Positions 11,330 to 25,735 of a stretch of 64,000 bases of DNA are shown piece after piece. The stretch spans positions 25,314,001 through 25,378,000 of the forward strand of contig JAIVEN010000021.1 of the NCBI GenBank assembly GCA_026686845.1. Reading direction: 5' to 3'. This stretch comes from Adenanthera pavonina. Lineage: Eukaryota > Streptophyta > Magnoliopsida > Fabales > Fabaceae. Below the pieces are notes generated by a model, which searched no databases, was not told the origin of the DNA, and saw nothing but the letters and a program-made list of their open reading frames with translations. The first letter of the stretch is position 1. Every line of letters starts with the position of its first letter. The translations under genes were made by a program, and so were the position numbers.

Positions 11330-14300
11330 TCAATCATTCTTCTCTATCAACTTGATGCCACAGGCTTGTATAATATCCAGCGCTGCAAAAACCACAAGTT
11401 AGCTTCAGTTTAAAACACTCACAAAATTGTACCACTTAAATGTAATTTTTTTTTTGGGGAATGAGTTGGTTATTCTGTCCGATACAAAAACCAATCCAAG
11501 GAAGGAGAACAAGGCATGGACACGAAACACAAATATTTTAGGAAGAAAAAAAATTCGACGCCATTATTTAGGTGTTTGCTATTGAAGTCCACCACAAGAG
11601 TATATCAAGGCTCAAACTTTCTCATCTACCCATTTTTAAGGAATCAATCACACAGTTTGCAATTTCTGTGATCATGTGAATTTCAATTTTACCATGAGAA
11701 TACCAGAAAATACAATATGTAATACAGTCATCAGTTTGCCAGCACATGGACAATAAATCAAACACCAGATAAATACACATTGCACTCACCTGGATTGTAT
11801 ACTTCAGGATTTATAGGCCTCAAGACACCTCTGGTTTGAATCCTGTCCTTCAGCAAGAGCTGTGAAAATAGAAACAAGAAGTTTTGTTAACACTATTTGC
11901 TTGGATTACAGTGTGAAGGAACAGAAATGGAAAACAGGTACCAGAGCCCCAGCAGCCGCTGGAATTCCAACAGTAAGTGCCATGGCACTAGTGGTTTTTC
12001 CATCAAGAGTCCTCCCAAATTCAAGCAATGTGGCTCTATGACTTTCTGTCTGTTGACTGTCTGGGAATTCTATCTCCACTTCATGGTGCAAAAGCACCAT
12101 ATCCTGATTATTAGTCAGATAAAACTTGAGCACATCTATTACTCTATTGCACTACATATTACAATAACACTCAATTTCTGGCTGAGAATAAGCAGTCCTT
12201 TCGTCCACAAGGTGCATAAATCACAATAAGCCAGTAATAATTTGTTTTCATAAAAGTTGGCTACTTGAAATATCAGGAAGCTTCCAAAGAATATTCAAGC
12301 ATCTAAACTTTGACATTTCTAATCTTTGTGTAACAACATACCTGCTCTGTGCTGGAGTAGGCTAACCTTTCCTCCATACGCGAACAGACAACATCAAAAG
12401 CACTTTGGCAGGAAACAGGGATTTCTGTTTGCTCATGAAGTCCCAAAAATCTATAAGAAAGGACCCAATTCACGGTTAGAAAGATGATCTGCCAGATGAA
12501 AAGATAATGAAGAGAGGGGAATGGTCTACATACATGATAGTTTTGGCTGTCTTCAATGCAGTTCCTTGCTCCTTGCAATGTCCTAATGATAATATCCTTT
12601 CCATGATGTTTTTCTCTCCAATTAGAGGTCCATTTGCATCTTCACTTGAAATTTTTAGAAGTTCAAACAAAAGTTCTCTAAAAGTTGGTCTCTTTCCATC
12701 CTTAAGAAAGGGATGAGCTTCATGGTTAAAGAAGCCAATCCTAGAAAATGTCCCCATGATCTTACTAAACCCTGTGCAGTGCAACAAGTAAATGGTCATA
12801 TTATCTCTATCCAACTTGGTAAATCCGCTAGAGCCATTACATTTTGCTCATATTATTTTTGAGCTTTGCCAAATAAAAGATTATTTAAGTTCAAGTTTAG
12901 AGATTAGGATCAACCAGTCTCAAATGTTAGGCTAAAAAAACTATTTTATGAAAATTATATATATGCCATGCCTTCGTAGCGAAGGGTTCCACGGAAAATG
13001 GTTGATGCTTCAGATCCTATTCCATACAAATCTCCATAAATTAAGGAGTTCCGATTTGGAAGACACTCTAAGGCAAAAGCTGGAAGATCAGGTATCTGTA
13101 GTCTTGTAGCTGAATCATAAAGACTGTCCCCTGCCAAAAAAAAATTAAAATAAAATAAAATAAATCCAAGTGCTATTGAGTGAGATTGAAAGGGAACAGC
13201 TACCAATATAACACAGAGGGACGGGGGGAGATGGAACTGATTCAAAAATAGAGCAGATAGGTGCACGCAAAACTACAGTATCCAGTTCAGAGAAAAGAGA
13301 AAATGAACAAGAAAAAGAATAGGCCCAAGCACACATCCCCCTGCTTCCATGAAATAATATTCTCAACTTCTTGAAAGCTCACCATCTACATTTACTGTTT
13401 CACCACAAGATTTGTAGGTGGCCGGATTACGCCCAGCTCGAATAGCCCCGGCTGGATTCCAACTGAAAAATTGGCAAACAATAAATTCTTAGGCAATAAT
13501 GGCCTCAAAATAACCATCAAATTCATGCCTCTACGAGGAAAAGCAACTAAAGTGGTCACCCGTAGCTGAACAAGTGACAAGATGAAGCAACTGCAAAACT
13601 ATGAGAAAATTTCATAATATTCTTTTTACTCAAGGCAACTTATATTTTAGTACTCCACAGGCTGTGAAAACTTCATAATATTTTTTACTTAAGGGAACTT
13701 CCATTAAGTATTTCATAAGTTCCATATATGCTACCTTATTGAATTAAGACTTGTTCGATTGACAATCCATACAAGCATCCACCCAAAACACCATTTGTCA
13801 TGTGATCCTTTAATAACAAATGTTACTGATTAAGTTGCTTGCACTTTCAAAACTGTTTCTTGTTTCCTTTTTTTTTTATTTTTCTTTTTTCCACCAACAC
13901 TAATCCCTTCCACACTAACGAGGATTTTTTTATCTACGAACTGAATTTAGCTAGGTCACCGTAAATAGACCCACTTTAAAAATACTGGAGATATTAGTAT
14001 CAAGAAATAAAGTAATTAATGCTCTATAAATAATACTTAAATATTATGCAAAGTTAATATCCTAGAAAGATTCCTCTTTCATATCAAATACAACCTATCA
14101 CTTTTCAACTTCTTTTAAATATGAATTGGTTCATCTTTTCTCTCACATCTAGACAAAGATACTCCATAAAACTCAGCCTTAAATAGGGGCATCAAGACAG
14201 AGGTAGCAGGGCAGCCAATTGAGAAACCAAACAGAGTTTCAACACCAAAATTCCTTGGATTAGTTTTCCTCAAACTCTAATCTTTGAAAATTATACTCAA

Positions 14301-17300
14301 AATTCCAATGCGGTATATTGTCTCATACAAGTATAAAAGCCTACTTCAAAAACTGCGGTTGAAACTTGAAAACATAAAAGTACACTTATAAGCAGATTAC
14401 ATCAGCTATTTTCTAGTGTTTCCTCATCAACACAAGACATTTGCTTTTGATGATGGTTAAAAGAAAAACAGACGAAATTATGCATGAATCAGATATCCAG
14501 ACTTAATAGTGATGATGAACTCATAATATCAACTTCTGGAATCAACTTAACAGGAAAACAAGGAAGAAAGGCCAAATCTACACAAAAGGAGTAAGACAAT
14601 GTTCCCAAAGCACATACAGGTCCTGGAAGTTTTACAAAAAATTTATAACTGAACTATACTTTAAATTTGTTAAGATATTGATGGGAACCTCTAAATTTAT
14701 CAGATTATTTATCTATAAATGGAGCCCTAATTGCCTCCAAATAGAGAATGGATGGAAGTTGACAACCTTAGATGATTAAATAAAAGTAAAAGAAAATAAA
14801 ATGCAGAAAATAAGCAAAGAACGAAACAAAGCTTTCCAAAATTCTTCCTTAATTCATGCAAGCCATTTTCTCCAATTGCATTCTCCTCTTCACTCACCCC
14901 ATGATGCATGTGAGAGTTAGTTAGACAAGGGGAGAACTCACCCTAGGACAACTCACGTCTACAATCACTAACCCTCCCCCAGGCCAAATAAAAATTGAAC
15001 AGCATATATCTTTGCTATACAAGGGTTCCACCAGATACACTGGAAGTATCAGGTAATTATAAATTGTATTGGTGCCAGAAATAGTTTGCGCTAGTCTACT
15101 GTATACAGCTCTGCAGGCCCACAACATATCATATGATCAAGTTCAATGTTCTTGCCAAAATATACTAATTACTGATTAACAATGGCATCATATTTCTAAA
15201 ATTAGCAATATAAAATCATGCCCTTGTACAAAATGTTGATGTTGCATGATTCTGATATTAAGTAATTTATCAAATATCAAGTCATCACAGTGAATCAATA
15301 CGTAATTGCTCATTTCTCTTTAAGGAAGTTAGCTTCATAATATCATAATGTGCCAGTTCTCCATGTGATTTTCAGCTCTTCACTAATAAGTTGCATGAAA
15401 AACCAGATTTTAGATGAGCAGCAGTAATTTTCACTTTCGAGAACAATATAAAAACTGTTTGTGTAGGTACAAGACATTCCATGAATTACCTAAATTTATA
15501 TGCTAGTGGGTTGTTAGCAGCTGCTGGAGATGGAAGTCCACCACAGTAAGAAGTAAAAGACTTTATCTTCCCATTCCGCATATGTGCTTGGTCAATCATC
15601 TTCATTGCCATCATATGATCTGGAGCATAAATCATTGTTAGTTTGTATTTTGGCAGAATAGTCAGTTGAAATTCTCTCTGACACACTTTTACTTATGGGA
15701 CTAGGGTATAGGTAGGAGAAGGGCTAAGCTCATTAGCAGCCTAAGCAAAATAGGGAACTAGAAAAATAAAATATCAGTAACAACTAATCCTAGAATAAAC
15801 AACTAAAAAATAACAACAGAAAAGAGGAAAAATGCTGAACAGAAAACATAAACCAGCAACAAGCCAGCCAAACAAGCGCTATCACCAACAATAAGGTTTT
15901 TCCAACATCTGCTGAAAATACTTGCTGTGGACTTTCTTAAATTTCCGGAAGCTGGTTTCACCCAAACTCAATGTGCACATGTATGAAAAAGTAAACAATA
16001 ATTGATTTTAAAATACTTGGGAGAAATTCGTATTTATAAAAAATGAGATGTAAATGTAAAATGGTATTCATTCATTCAATAAACTTTTTCCGTGACTCCC
16101 TTCAGCCATAATCACCGTAGCATCAGAAACAAAACAAAAGCTTATGGAAATTTCCCAGTAAATTAAGGTTCATAAACCAATACCAGGTATCAATCCAGTG
16201 CGCCCTACTAGAACCTATTTTATGCTACTGAAGTCCAGGGAACTGATACCATCAAAATAAGTCTTACCTATGCCTGGGTCCAAGCCCATCTCACCAAGGA
16301 TTGTTATACCAACTTCTTTTGCCTTAGCATCTAGCATTGACATGGTACTATCAACATAGCTAGCAGTGACAAGATGTTTTTTAAGCTGCATAAAAAGTCA
16401 TTAATGTAGATGAAACAAAGAAAGTAAAATTATTTCCCAATTCATTGCACAAGTTCTTTCTACCATTCTGGCTAGAAGACTATGGAAAACATTAGGGCAG
16501 AAGAAGTAGCTTTGATTGCTTCTATGATCCCCCCACCCACCAAACTTAAACTGATGTTCTTTAAAGAAGGTACTCAAATAATTTTTTTTCTGTCAAAGTG
16601 ATTTAAATCATTTTTAGTACTTTAAAAATGAGTAAATTACATAAACCTCCCCTTTATTTCCCAAAATATACACTTTAGTCTCATTATAATTACTTACGAA
16701 AATACATTTCAAAAAAATTTAAAAGAAAAAGAAAGAAAGAAAAGTGGGGAGATCCATGTAACTTCAACAAAACTCTGGAGAAATCTCTCAAATTTTCTCT
16801 TAAAAAAGCATAGAATCATTAATCGTTCCATTCCTTTATGAGCTGAATTTAATTGCAGTCCAGAATCAAATATCACGTTAGTTCAACAATCAATAACATT
16901 AAATACTGTGAAGTACCTCAATACAAGCATTTGCTACCAAAGTGTGACAACTAGGGGGAAGAAGACTTATAACAACGCTAACCTGTCAAGAAAAGAAAAA
17001 CAAGATGTTGATGAGGCAGTCATCAAGACCTATAGACAGAGATCAATATGCTGCAAGCTTGAACTAAAGTGGTACATTATGGTAGAAAATGGTAGTTGAC
17101 CAAATAACAGTCCGTAATCAGCACTAAAGCATGAAGCAAGCGTATCAGTTTATTGTGGCATTTTAGCATTAGATAGGCCAAGGTACTGTTGCCTGCCAAC
17201 TTCCATCTGAACGCCTTTGTATAGCATATAATAAAGGTCACCGCAAAATGCTTTTGGAAACATCAATTGATATGACTATTGTAGAAACCACTTGCTAAAA

Positions 17301-20300
17301 GACTAAAAAATTTTACCTGCGAAATATTCTTACAAAGACTGGCATGATCCTTCACATCAAGTTGAATTCCAGTTGCACCAGGAATACCCTCAACAATCTG
17401 CATTGATTATCAATATCATATCAAGCATCCCTACGTAAAACCAATTTATGTAAAAGAAAAATATTTTAGTCAACGTACCTCTTCTGCATCTTCTAGATAA
17501 AGAGATCCCACAATGACCTCAATATCAGTATCTTCTTCATAGTCATATTCAATCAATGGTTTACACCATTGACTGGATGAAAAACTTCCAATCAATGATA
17601 ACATCTCTACAGCTGGTCGACAGACTCGACCAGCACCAAGAATCAAAACTGCAGCCTTCTTTTTTGGCTCAGGTTCATTCCTTAAACTACTTGCTTGGAC
17701 TTTACCCAATCTCAGTGAAATTTTAAGAGAAGTTAAATTATCAATGATTTGATCCAGAACTGCTCTATCATTTGCACCAACCTGTTCATAAGCAGCATAT
17801 TAAAATATGATAATTGATCCAACATCAAAATCCACTCCTATGTAGTTTAAATGTATAATTTCCAAGAAATGTCTAAAGGAAGAGGAAACAGAGATATATA
17901 ATCTTAGGACAAATTTGACTTTAACCACATTCATTTGAGAAAAGAAAAATGCAGTAGCTTTCTTTAAGACAGCCAAATAACTGAGAGAGAAGGAGAGAGA
18001 GATGAAATATGTTTTTTTGCAAAAAAAAAAAAAGAAAGAAAGAAAAGAAAAAAAGAAATAAACTCTTTTTTAACAGAGCACTTTCAATATGACCAAGAAG
18101 ATATACTTTGGTCAGAATTCCTGAGAGAGAGAAAAGAAAAAAAATAACAAGATGAAATAAATTGCTTTTCAACAGGGCACAAACTTTTGACTATGACCAA
18201 GAATATATGCTTCAGTGAGTAATCCAGAGTTGCTTTCCATGAATTCCTTTGAGTTTTAGGAACTCAATCAAATTAACTATAAACTTCTCTATCAATTTTA
18301 CTATTTAATGGGAAATCTTCATTAACTTGCTTCAATAACTATGAGCTTCTCAGTTCAAGTACTCAAATTACTTACTTGCAAGGGGTCAGAGTAAACATCT
18401 TAGTTTAAATTAGATGACTACTTACTTCAAGTTCTGAGTATGACGTAGCATCAGCACTCTGTCCCACTTGACACTTGACTAAGTGGAAGGAGCCTCCCAA
18501 AGCTTCAATAATATCTAAAGCCTCATTTATCAGAAACTGATCAAACAAGTGACCACTCAGAGAAACCTGTCATTTATATTCAACCACCTTGATCAATCAA
18601 TTACAATTATATTGATTACCATCACTAAATACAACCCAAGTCAAGCTCATGTTGTAAAACACAAAGTGTCTAACAAAGCTAAGCCAAACAACATACGAAT
18701 ATCTTGTATTTGGTATTACGAGATAAAGAATTTACTAAACTCCCTGAAAATTCCCTGCAAATCAAAAGACAGAACATCAATTACACAGAATATAAGCAAA
18801 TAAACTATTTACATAAACTAAAAATGAATATATGCTTATTGAGATTCCATTAACAAAACTAGTAAGTTCAGAAAATAGAAATTAAATACAATTTACTTAA
18901 AAGAAGACTAAATACTAAATACAGAATATCACTACTTCCAGCTTGAAGGACATTAGAAAACTGTTGGACAAATTTAAGTGGAGGACAGGAACTATAATAA
19001 TTAGGGGAGCTGGGGCATGAACTTGCTACTGAGAAGAATCGCTTTTGATCTAATATAATAAGTCAATTTGGTAAATGCTGTCATTCAAGTTCTCAGTTCA
19101 GAGATACAGGTATTAACTTCATCACATGATCTCAAATAACTTTATCTTAACTGAAAGCCAAGAAGTTGTACAACATGGTTTTTTCTAAAACTATAATTTC
19201 AGTAATTACTATTATTAAACATCAACAACGTATTCAGTGGTTTTTTTTTTTTTAAATCTCAAAGGTTTCTGTTCCTCTTCTTTATTACTTCTCATTATTA
19301 GTAAGCTGATGACCCCTTGCAGTAGTAGTAAAAAATGGAAGGAGTGAGATCTTATGTTCTTTGACAGTAGGGAAAATTAATGGAGCTGCAGAATTATTAT
19401 ATTATTCATAATTTGAATTAAGAAGGTTGATCAAAAGGTTTAGCAAGTATATTTATATATGGAAAGAAGTAAGAACACAATTATACTATAGATTGTGCAA
19501 CGGTACTAAGCATTTTCAACCAAAAACATACTTAAAGCCTGAGACAGTTGTCAGAGATTGCTATTTTATGATGAGAAACTGTCTGCTGGAGAAGCTAGAT
19601 TCACGGAAAGAAATTTATACTATTTGAAGCAGATTGTGTATTCCATAGATTAACAGCAAAAGATAAAGATAATCTAGAATGATAGATTCTAAACATACTC
19701 TCCACCAGAGTTCCGCATGCGTGGAATATATTCAAATAAAGAGGCTAGCACTCCTCCATGTGTTATGCAGGCTCTCCTCAAGTGTTCCGGCAACTCTGAA
19801 ATGTCTGTAGCAGAAGCCAAATTTTTTACAAATTGGGACAGTATGTTCCCAAAATGTTCCGAAGCCTAGCCATAGAGAAATCACATGTTCAATAATTTTC
19901 CAAATCATAGCATTCTCTCATGTAACACTGGAAAATGAATTCTCAAATAACAATACACCAACCTCTTTTGCAAATTCTGTTGGGAGGATGTCTACAGCTA
20001 AACATACCACGCCACTCCCATCCATGTGATCATAGTAGGAATCAGTTAAGGGATCATATCTAAAAGCAATGTTTACTCGCATCATTAGACAGGGTATAAA
20101 AGTTCTCAATACTAATAGATCATATCTAAAAGCAATGTTTAATCGCACAAAAAAGTATTCGCAAGCAGAAAATGAAAATGGATTCCCTACTTACTTTTGT
20201 TAACTTGGTACAGTTTACCTAAGATACTTCTTCAAACTCCAGTTCACTGTAAGTGGGAAAAATCTATAATGCAACATTTCAACATAACTTTTACCCAAAT

Positions 20301-23300
20301 TTAGACTTCGTAGCAAAAAGTGTAAAACCAAGTATAATGGTATTTCACACCCTAGTTTTTGCCCTCCCTCCCCTTCCTATTTCATTTATTTCCAAAAATG
20401 TTGACAACTCATATATCTACAGAAGATTCACAAGCTACCAAAAAAATATTTTTTATCAATTATAAAACAAAAATATTTTATAAAGTTAAGCATGTTCTCA
20501 GTAGGTATACTCTTGAAGCATGAGCATTACTTTCCATCATATTTTCACATTTATAACTGTTTTCAGCAAGGATAGTACTATTGATTATATAATTGGAGGC
20601 TAGAGAACAACACTCCCTTTTTGAACTTCTAGTCACCTCCTCTTCCAGAGGAACCGTTTAAATTCCAATTATAAGAACTTATTTTAATCCATAAATTTGC
20701 AGCTGAATTAAGCAATATTAACAATGTTTCAAAAGGTGTAACCCATCCAAAAGAAAAAACCTAGGGCCTACTTCAAAAGGTGTAATGCAGCAAGAAAGAC
20801 AGCGATGAGGAGTTTCATATTGGATTCGTGGAGACAGCTTCCTCCTAGCTTTTAGAATGAAACAAAATTTTGAAGCTCTCTTGATGCATTTTCGTCCAAT
20901 TTTTCCAGTTGGCTCCAATATTACGCACATGTTTTGTTCACTTCCAAATTCATGTATGCCATTATCAGAAATAGATAAAGAGTACCTTAAAAATTAAGTT
21001 CTTATTCATTTGTATACTCTGACAGTTTTTCCCCTCATTTTAACAAACATCTCAGCCAGGAATAGTCAGTAGATGATATTTTTTAATCCATAACTCGGAC
21101 AAATGTTTATATAACCAATTTTTTTCATGTATAGAGTATACTTGAGCAAAGGACCAGAATTACTGTAATGTTCAATAAAGCTACCACATAACTACCATTA
21201 CTTTAAGACAAAAATCATTTTATAAATGAACTAACAAGAGTAAAATAATCTAAATTCTAAATTAGCATCATGGTTCTACCAATGGTATACCTGAAGAAAG
21301 GTGAATCGATTGATGTAGTTTGGTTGACAAACTCAATTGATCCCCCTATATCACACGTTATGTCTGATATTCCAACAAGCGGGCACCCTTTTCTCATCAA
21401 ATCTTGAAGCTGCTTCATATTTAACAACCGAGGAAATCTATTCTCCCAATACATGCAATTGACTAACAAAGGAAAATGTAAGTAGTGCTTGTTAATCATG
21501 AAATACATATACAAGCACATACACACAAGCCGTGGAAAAGAAAACGAAGAGCAAAACAAAAGCAATTTATCAAGGTGAAATGCATAAAAAACAGGGTTTC
21601 AGATATTTGGTGAGTTAACTTGACATAGTTCAAAGTCCTCTTAATATACAAAGCATGCCAAAAAAAAATGTATCTTCAACAATTAAAAACAAAGCAAAAC
21701 AGAGTGTCTTTTTTCTTTTTTTAAGAAATAACAAGGAAACAATTCAAATTGGAAGTATTAGAGTACTAAAGCCGTTTTAGCAGCTCATGACAAATGAAGG
21801 CCAAGCCAAATTGAAGAGACTAGCTAATCATATAAAGCATATAATTAGGCTCAACATCTTAAGTAAGCAAGAGGGAACCTACCTATCACAGATGCATATG
21901 GAGCTACAGTTTCATGGAAAATAGGGTTGTAATGTTCTGGATGCGAATAATAGTCAGCCTGAAATTACCATATAAGGTTAGTAATATTTCCATATCACTA
22001 TCACTTGTAACTTGGAAGAAGACAATACAATTAATAAGTGAAACAGCTGAAGAATTGTATCCATTAAAATTATGGAAAAATAAAGAACATCAATGAAAAG
22101 AAATTGTAAAGAACAGTTCCAAACTAATGTTCCCATTTATTTTAAAAAAAAAAGTAGCAGCAAAAATTAATGTGGCATGACTCATGGAACTCAAAAGAGT
22201 CGTTTCCAAATGAATTTTAACAACTGGAAGATCATGGACAATGCAGTAATAACTTATGGCAACCAAATGTGGGATTCCATCAGATGCTAACTGGAATATT
22301 TACCTTTGATCAACACATTAAGCAATGAAGTACAAACATGATAGTAGAAACTAATTTTTCTATGCCAGAGTCATCCAGCAGGACTGCTAATAAACAGTCT
22401 ATATTATCTTTTCCGGGACCCAAAAAAAAGAAAATCCTGGTCCATCTACACTAAGTGTAATGATGTTGTTTTAGTGCATTATTTTAGTACTTGTGAACTG
22501 CATTACTTTTACTTGTAAACTACAATGACCATGGCAGCCGAAGTCAGTTATTGCATGCTAACCAAACTGGGGCTTGAATTCTACAGCTAAGCACATCAAG
22601 CCAGGACTTATTGCAGCTAATGGTAAAAGTTAGGTACTACTACATAAATTGAACACATGGAATGCAGTTGAAAAGGATGCCAAAAATCAATCACAAGATT
22701 AGTCAACTCACTTTGTCAAATGCTCTAGCAGGGTCACTGGGCTCAACCATGTCTTGAGCAGTCACCACACAACCATAAACTTGGAAAACTCTTTTTGATG
22801 TATGCACTGATTGATCGTTGTCCTGACCAACAAAAAAAAATGATTTTAAGATAAAGATGAGCATTGAACATACAAAAAGTACACAGCATGATATGAAATC
22901 TACAGAAAAATGCAACCAAGAAATAATTATGAGATTAAGTGTAAGACATTGGGAATCTCAGAAGCAACAGAATGATATAACATTTTGATCATACTATGAT
23001 TTATTATTTTGTAAAATTAATATTTGAATTTCTATTTTTTAAATAAATGTTTTTTATATAAAGGCTTTACAAAGTATGCCTATATGAATGCTAATGAGGT
23101 GAACTTGTGAAAAAAGTATAGCATTCTTTCTCCGCAAAATCGACAAAACAAAGAATTTACAGTTCTAAAACTAGTCTGATTGATAATTTACCATTTTATG
23201 AAGATCACGAAGTCTACATGGATCCACAAAGGTGTGAGGAAGAAGCTTAAGAATCTCTTGTGCGCCAGCAGAAACTAATTAATTAAAAAAAAAAAAGAGT

Positions 23301-25533
23301 TTACAGTTCAATATTAAATTAATAATTTAATACACATAAATATAATAACAAGAAGAAGACTAGGTCACTGCTGCTACTTGAGTGATCAAAGAGATTGAAT
23401 GATATTCCGGCAGAATGAAAAATTAACAAGTAAACAGAATGTTATATCAGAAATCTTAGTTCAAGTATGGAGTGACTATTTTAATTTCAGTTTGCATTAC
23501 TTCCGTTCAGGAAAGCAGAGGTAAGGTGCAAAGTTAAAGCACAATTTCCTAGCAAAGCTACAAAGGTTATCACCACACCGTTTCCTGAACCAGTAAATAC
23601 AAAGACCAATGGACAGATTCCTGATGGCAAGCCATCTGCAGCAATTGCTTCCCCAATAGAAATAACAGCAGCCTTTGCAGCAGCCAAAGAAGGGTACATG
23701 TAAGATGATCCCAGTGATAAGAAAGGTGTGGAGTATCCAAGACTCAAAAACCCTGGGACATTACAAACCAAGAAAAAGTCAAGTTCAAGATCACTGGATT
23801 AAGTCATACAATTGATTCAGTTTGAAGCTCTAAATATAAAGACAGGTCAGAAAGTACATAATTCCAATAAACTTTCTGAGGTCTTGCAGTAAAGTATTTT
23901 AAGTGAAAAGCACATTCAATCAACAACAGATCACAGTAGCACCGTTTTCCATTATTTTCTAGACAAATTACAGTGCACTTCAAAAGTCATCCTTAGTTAC
24001 AATAAGAAAACTTTAAAAACAACATAGGAATTGCTGAGATGCATGAGAGAGAGAGAGAGAGAGAGAGTTGTTGACAATGTCAAGGACTAATTCATTTTAA
24101 TAGCTCAAACAATTAAGTGAAAACTCATGAATAATTTTATCATAATCTATATAACACACACCTCACACGAAAGCCCTTCAGGCTTGAAGTTTGAACAAAG
24201 CACAGGTCCATTATATCTTAAGTTTTTTTTTTTCAACCAGAATTATATCTTATATTAAAACTTTATTTTAAATAAGAATATAGAGCCCGTGAGGATCAAA
24301 CTCTTGGTCACCTGGTCATAAAAGCCCCGATACTATGTCAATTATCACTTCAGCTTAAAAGTTCAAGTTACTGGGTGAAAGTCCATGAATAGTTTTATAA
24401 TCTCTGATACGTCCCCTCACAAGAAAGCCCTTTGGTCTTGACATGTAAGACTTAGTGATTTTAATTAAAAGGAATAAGAAACATCAAGGGCAGTTTTATT
24501 AAGTAAAAGTCCATGAATAGTTTTTTTATAATCTCTGACTCTACTACCAATTGATCATTAAGTCTCTGACACCATGAGAAAGACTGACTTAACTAAAAAG
24601 CTTAAGCTGTAAAATAAAAGCTCATGAATAATTTCATTATAATATCTAACAGAAATGGGAGGAAAATTAGACAAGGGCAGTATTTAAGGGGGGGAAAAAA
24701 AGAGGCTAATTTGAACTTTGTAGACTACAAACATTCATCACCATCACATAGGAAATTATATACCCGCTCAAAATGCGAGTGACAAAGATCAAGGAAGAAC
24801 ATACGCTGTCCCAACGCACTCAGGAAGTCAATCATTCCAGCTCTACCAGCAAATTTACCAAATGCAAGCAACCTTTTTCCATCGTTCCCAACAATCAATT
24901 CATAGTCATACAATGATACCCTCTCAGCTAGGATCTACAATTGAAAAAATAATAAAAATTACAATCAGTCACAAGATTTCGATTAAAAATTTCAAGTTGC
25001 AGTCTGAAAATAAAGAACGAGATATACCTTATCCAGCAAAGGCATGTTTTCTTTCTGAGCTTTATGAGTATGAGAGAAAAAGGCGTAAGCTCTATCGGGT
25101 AAAATAAACTCTAACTGAACGAAAACCATGGGATAGTATCAATATTGCAGTAATTAATGATGAATAGCTAATCTAAAATCATAGAAAGCACAGACAACTA
25201 GAAAATAATGTGTGTAGGAACATTAGCCAACTATATTAGAAAATCCACCTTTGGTTGCTTAATACCCAAAATGAGACCACATTCCGACAAGTCTTCCGAA
25301 ATTTCACAGCCAACGTCCTCGTACAATGCATCATGATAAATTCGCTTCGTGGATGGCTGCACGATGATTCGAGACACCCCTGTCCTATCCCGTCCACCGT
25401 GAAGGAGACGAGCACAGTGTAATGGGGTTAAAGGCGCCCTTCTCTCCCATTTATTCACAGACTCCGCAAGTATCCCAACAACTCCGTTCCCAAGCATCGC
25501 CCCTCTGCCTGTAGACCCCTCCGATTTCCCCAT
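11330..25533 (-). CDS. LKR/SDH: Bifunctional lysine-ketoglutarate reductase/saccharopine dehydrogenase (alpha-aminoadipic semialdehyde synthase)
   Basis: This enzyme carries out the first two steps of lysine catabolism through saccharopine. It has 24 exons (high to low): 25533-25249, 25114-25028, 24934-24805, 23752-23579, 23274-23192, 22822-22712, 21958-21883, 21462-21291, 20059-19963, 19865-19699, 18754-18697, 18566-18426, 17781-17479, 17397-17317, 16982-16917, 16385-16268, 15619-15490, 13462-13383, 13130-12972, 12771-12534, 12450-12342, 12103-11942, 11859-11790, 11382-11330. They total 3150 nt or 1049 aa, close to the ~1060 aa usual for plants. The LKR half begins LGNGVVGILAESVNKWERR and includes SLGYSTPFLSLG and DITCDIGGSIEFV. 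A linker with VSLSGHLFDQFLINEALD follows. The SDH half starts near residue 570 with the Rossmann motif VLILGAGRVCRP and includes LGEMGLDPGIDHMMAMKMI and YCGGLPSPAAANNPLAYKF. The start is the first in-frame ATG; upstream frame has only non-ATG codons. Plant genes of this type can also make monofunctional LKR or SDH from internal signals (family knowledge, not seen here). Confidence 0.95.
12772..12971 (-). other. GC-AG intron of LKR/SDH (intron 19)
   Basis: Exon 19 must end at TAC-GAA-G to join GG-TTT-AGT of exon 20 (R-Y-E-G-F-S). The intron therefore begins GCATGG instead of GT. No GT lies between the preceding codons and an in-frame TAA just downstream. The acceptor is a normal CAG. GC-AG is a minor but genuine class of U2 intron; a single-base sequencing error is the alternative. 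Confidence 0.75.
24044..24067. repeat. (GA)n microsatellite in LKR/SDH intron 3
   Basis: About twelve uninterrupted GA units lie in the large intron between exons 3 and 4. This is ordinary simple-sequence DNA. Confidence 0.9.
24090..24655. repeat. Three tandem copies of a dispersed-repeat segment in LKR/SDH intron 3
   Basis: Three related segments recur here, at about 24110-24220, 24355-24450 and 24495-24655. Each has the same order of words: a run like AAGTCCATGAATAGTTTTAT, then ATAATCTCTGA, then CTCACAAGAAAGCCCTTTGG. AAAGCTTAAGCTGTAAAATAAAAG precedes the third. Similar wording is common in dispersed plant repeats. It interrupts no exon. Confidence 0.6.
24221..24241. mobile_element. Ultra-short poly(T) insertion with 11-bp duplication
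   Basis: The 21-base insert AG-T(11)-CAACCAGA lies between exact copies of ATTATATCTTA at 24210-24220 and 24242-24252. Read on the other strand it is a short body plus poly(A), as expected for an extremely 5'-truncated LINE-type retrotransposition. See the matching cases at 26109, 32835 and 39205. Confidence 0.5.
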
Positions 25534-25671
25534 ACAACCATTCACTCTAAAAAGAGGACAAAATCTCGGACGGGATTCACTTAAAAGCTTGAACTCTGCT
25601 GATACAACAAACACTTAACAGAAAGCGAAAACCCAGACATGAAGGGCCATAAGCTTATAACCCCATGATTC

Positions 25672-25735
25672 CTAGAAGAAGAAAGTTAACGTGAAAAGAA
25701 ATGATTCCAACATATTAAGATAGAAACATTAATAC
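25672..25735 (-). other. Possible 5'-UTR intron of LKR/SDH
   Basis: Reading the minus strand upstream of the ATG, AAGAG|GTATTAATG (donor, exon ends 25736) and TTCTTCTTCTAG|GAATC (acceptor, exon resumes 25671) would remove 64 bases. The pyrimidine tract before the acceptor is good but the intron is very short. Transcript data would be needed; this rests on splice-site appearance only. Confidence 0.35.

Noticed and set aside
25534..25614. Extending LKR/SDH to a start at 25614
   Set aside because: The codon at 25614-25612 is GTG; the first true ATG in frame is at 25533 and gives a length typical for the family.
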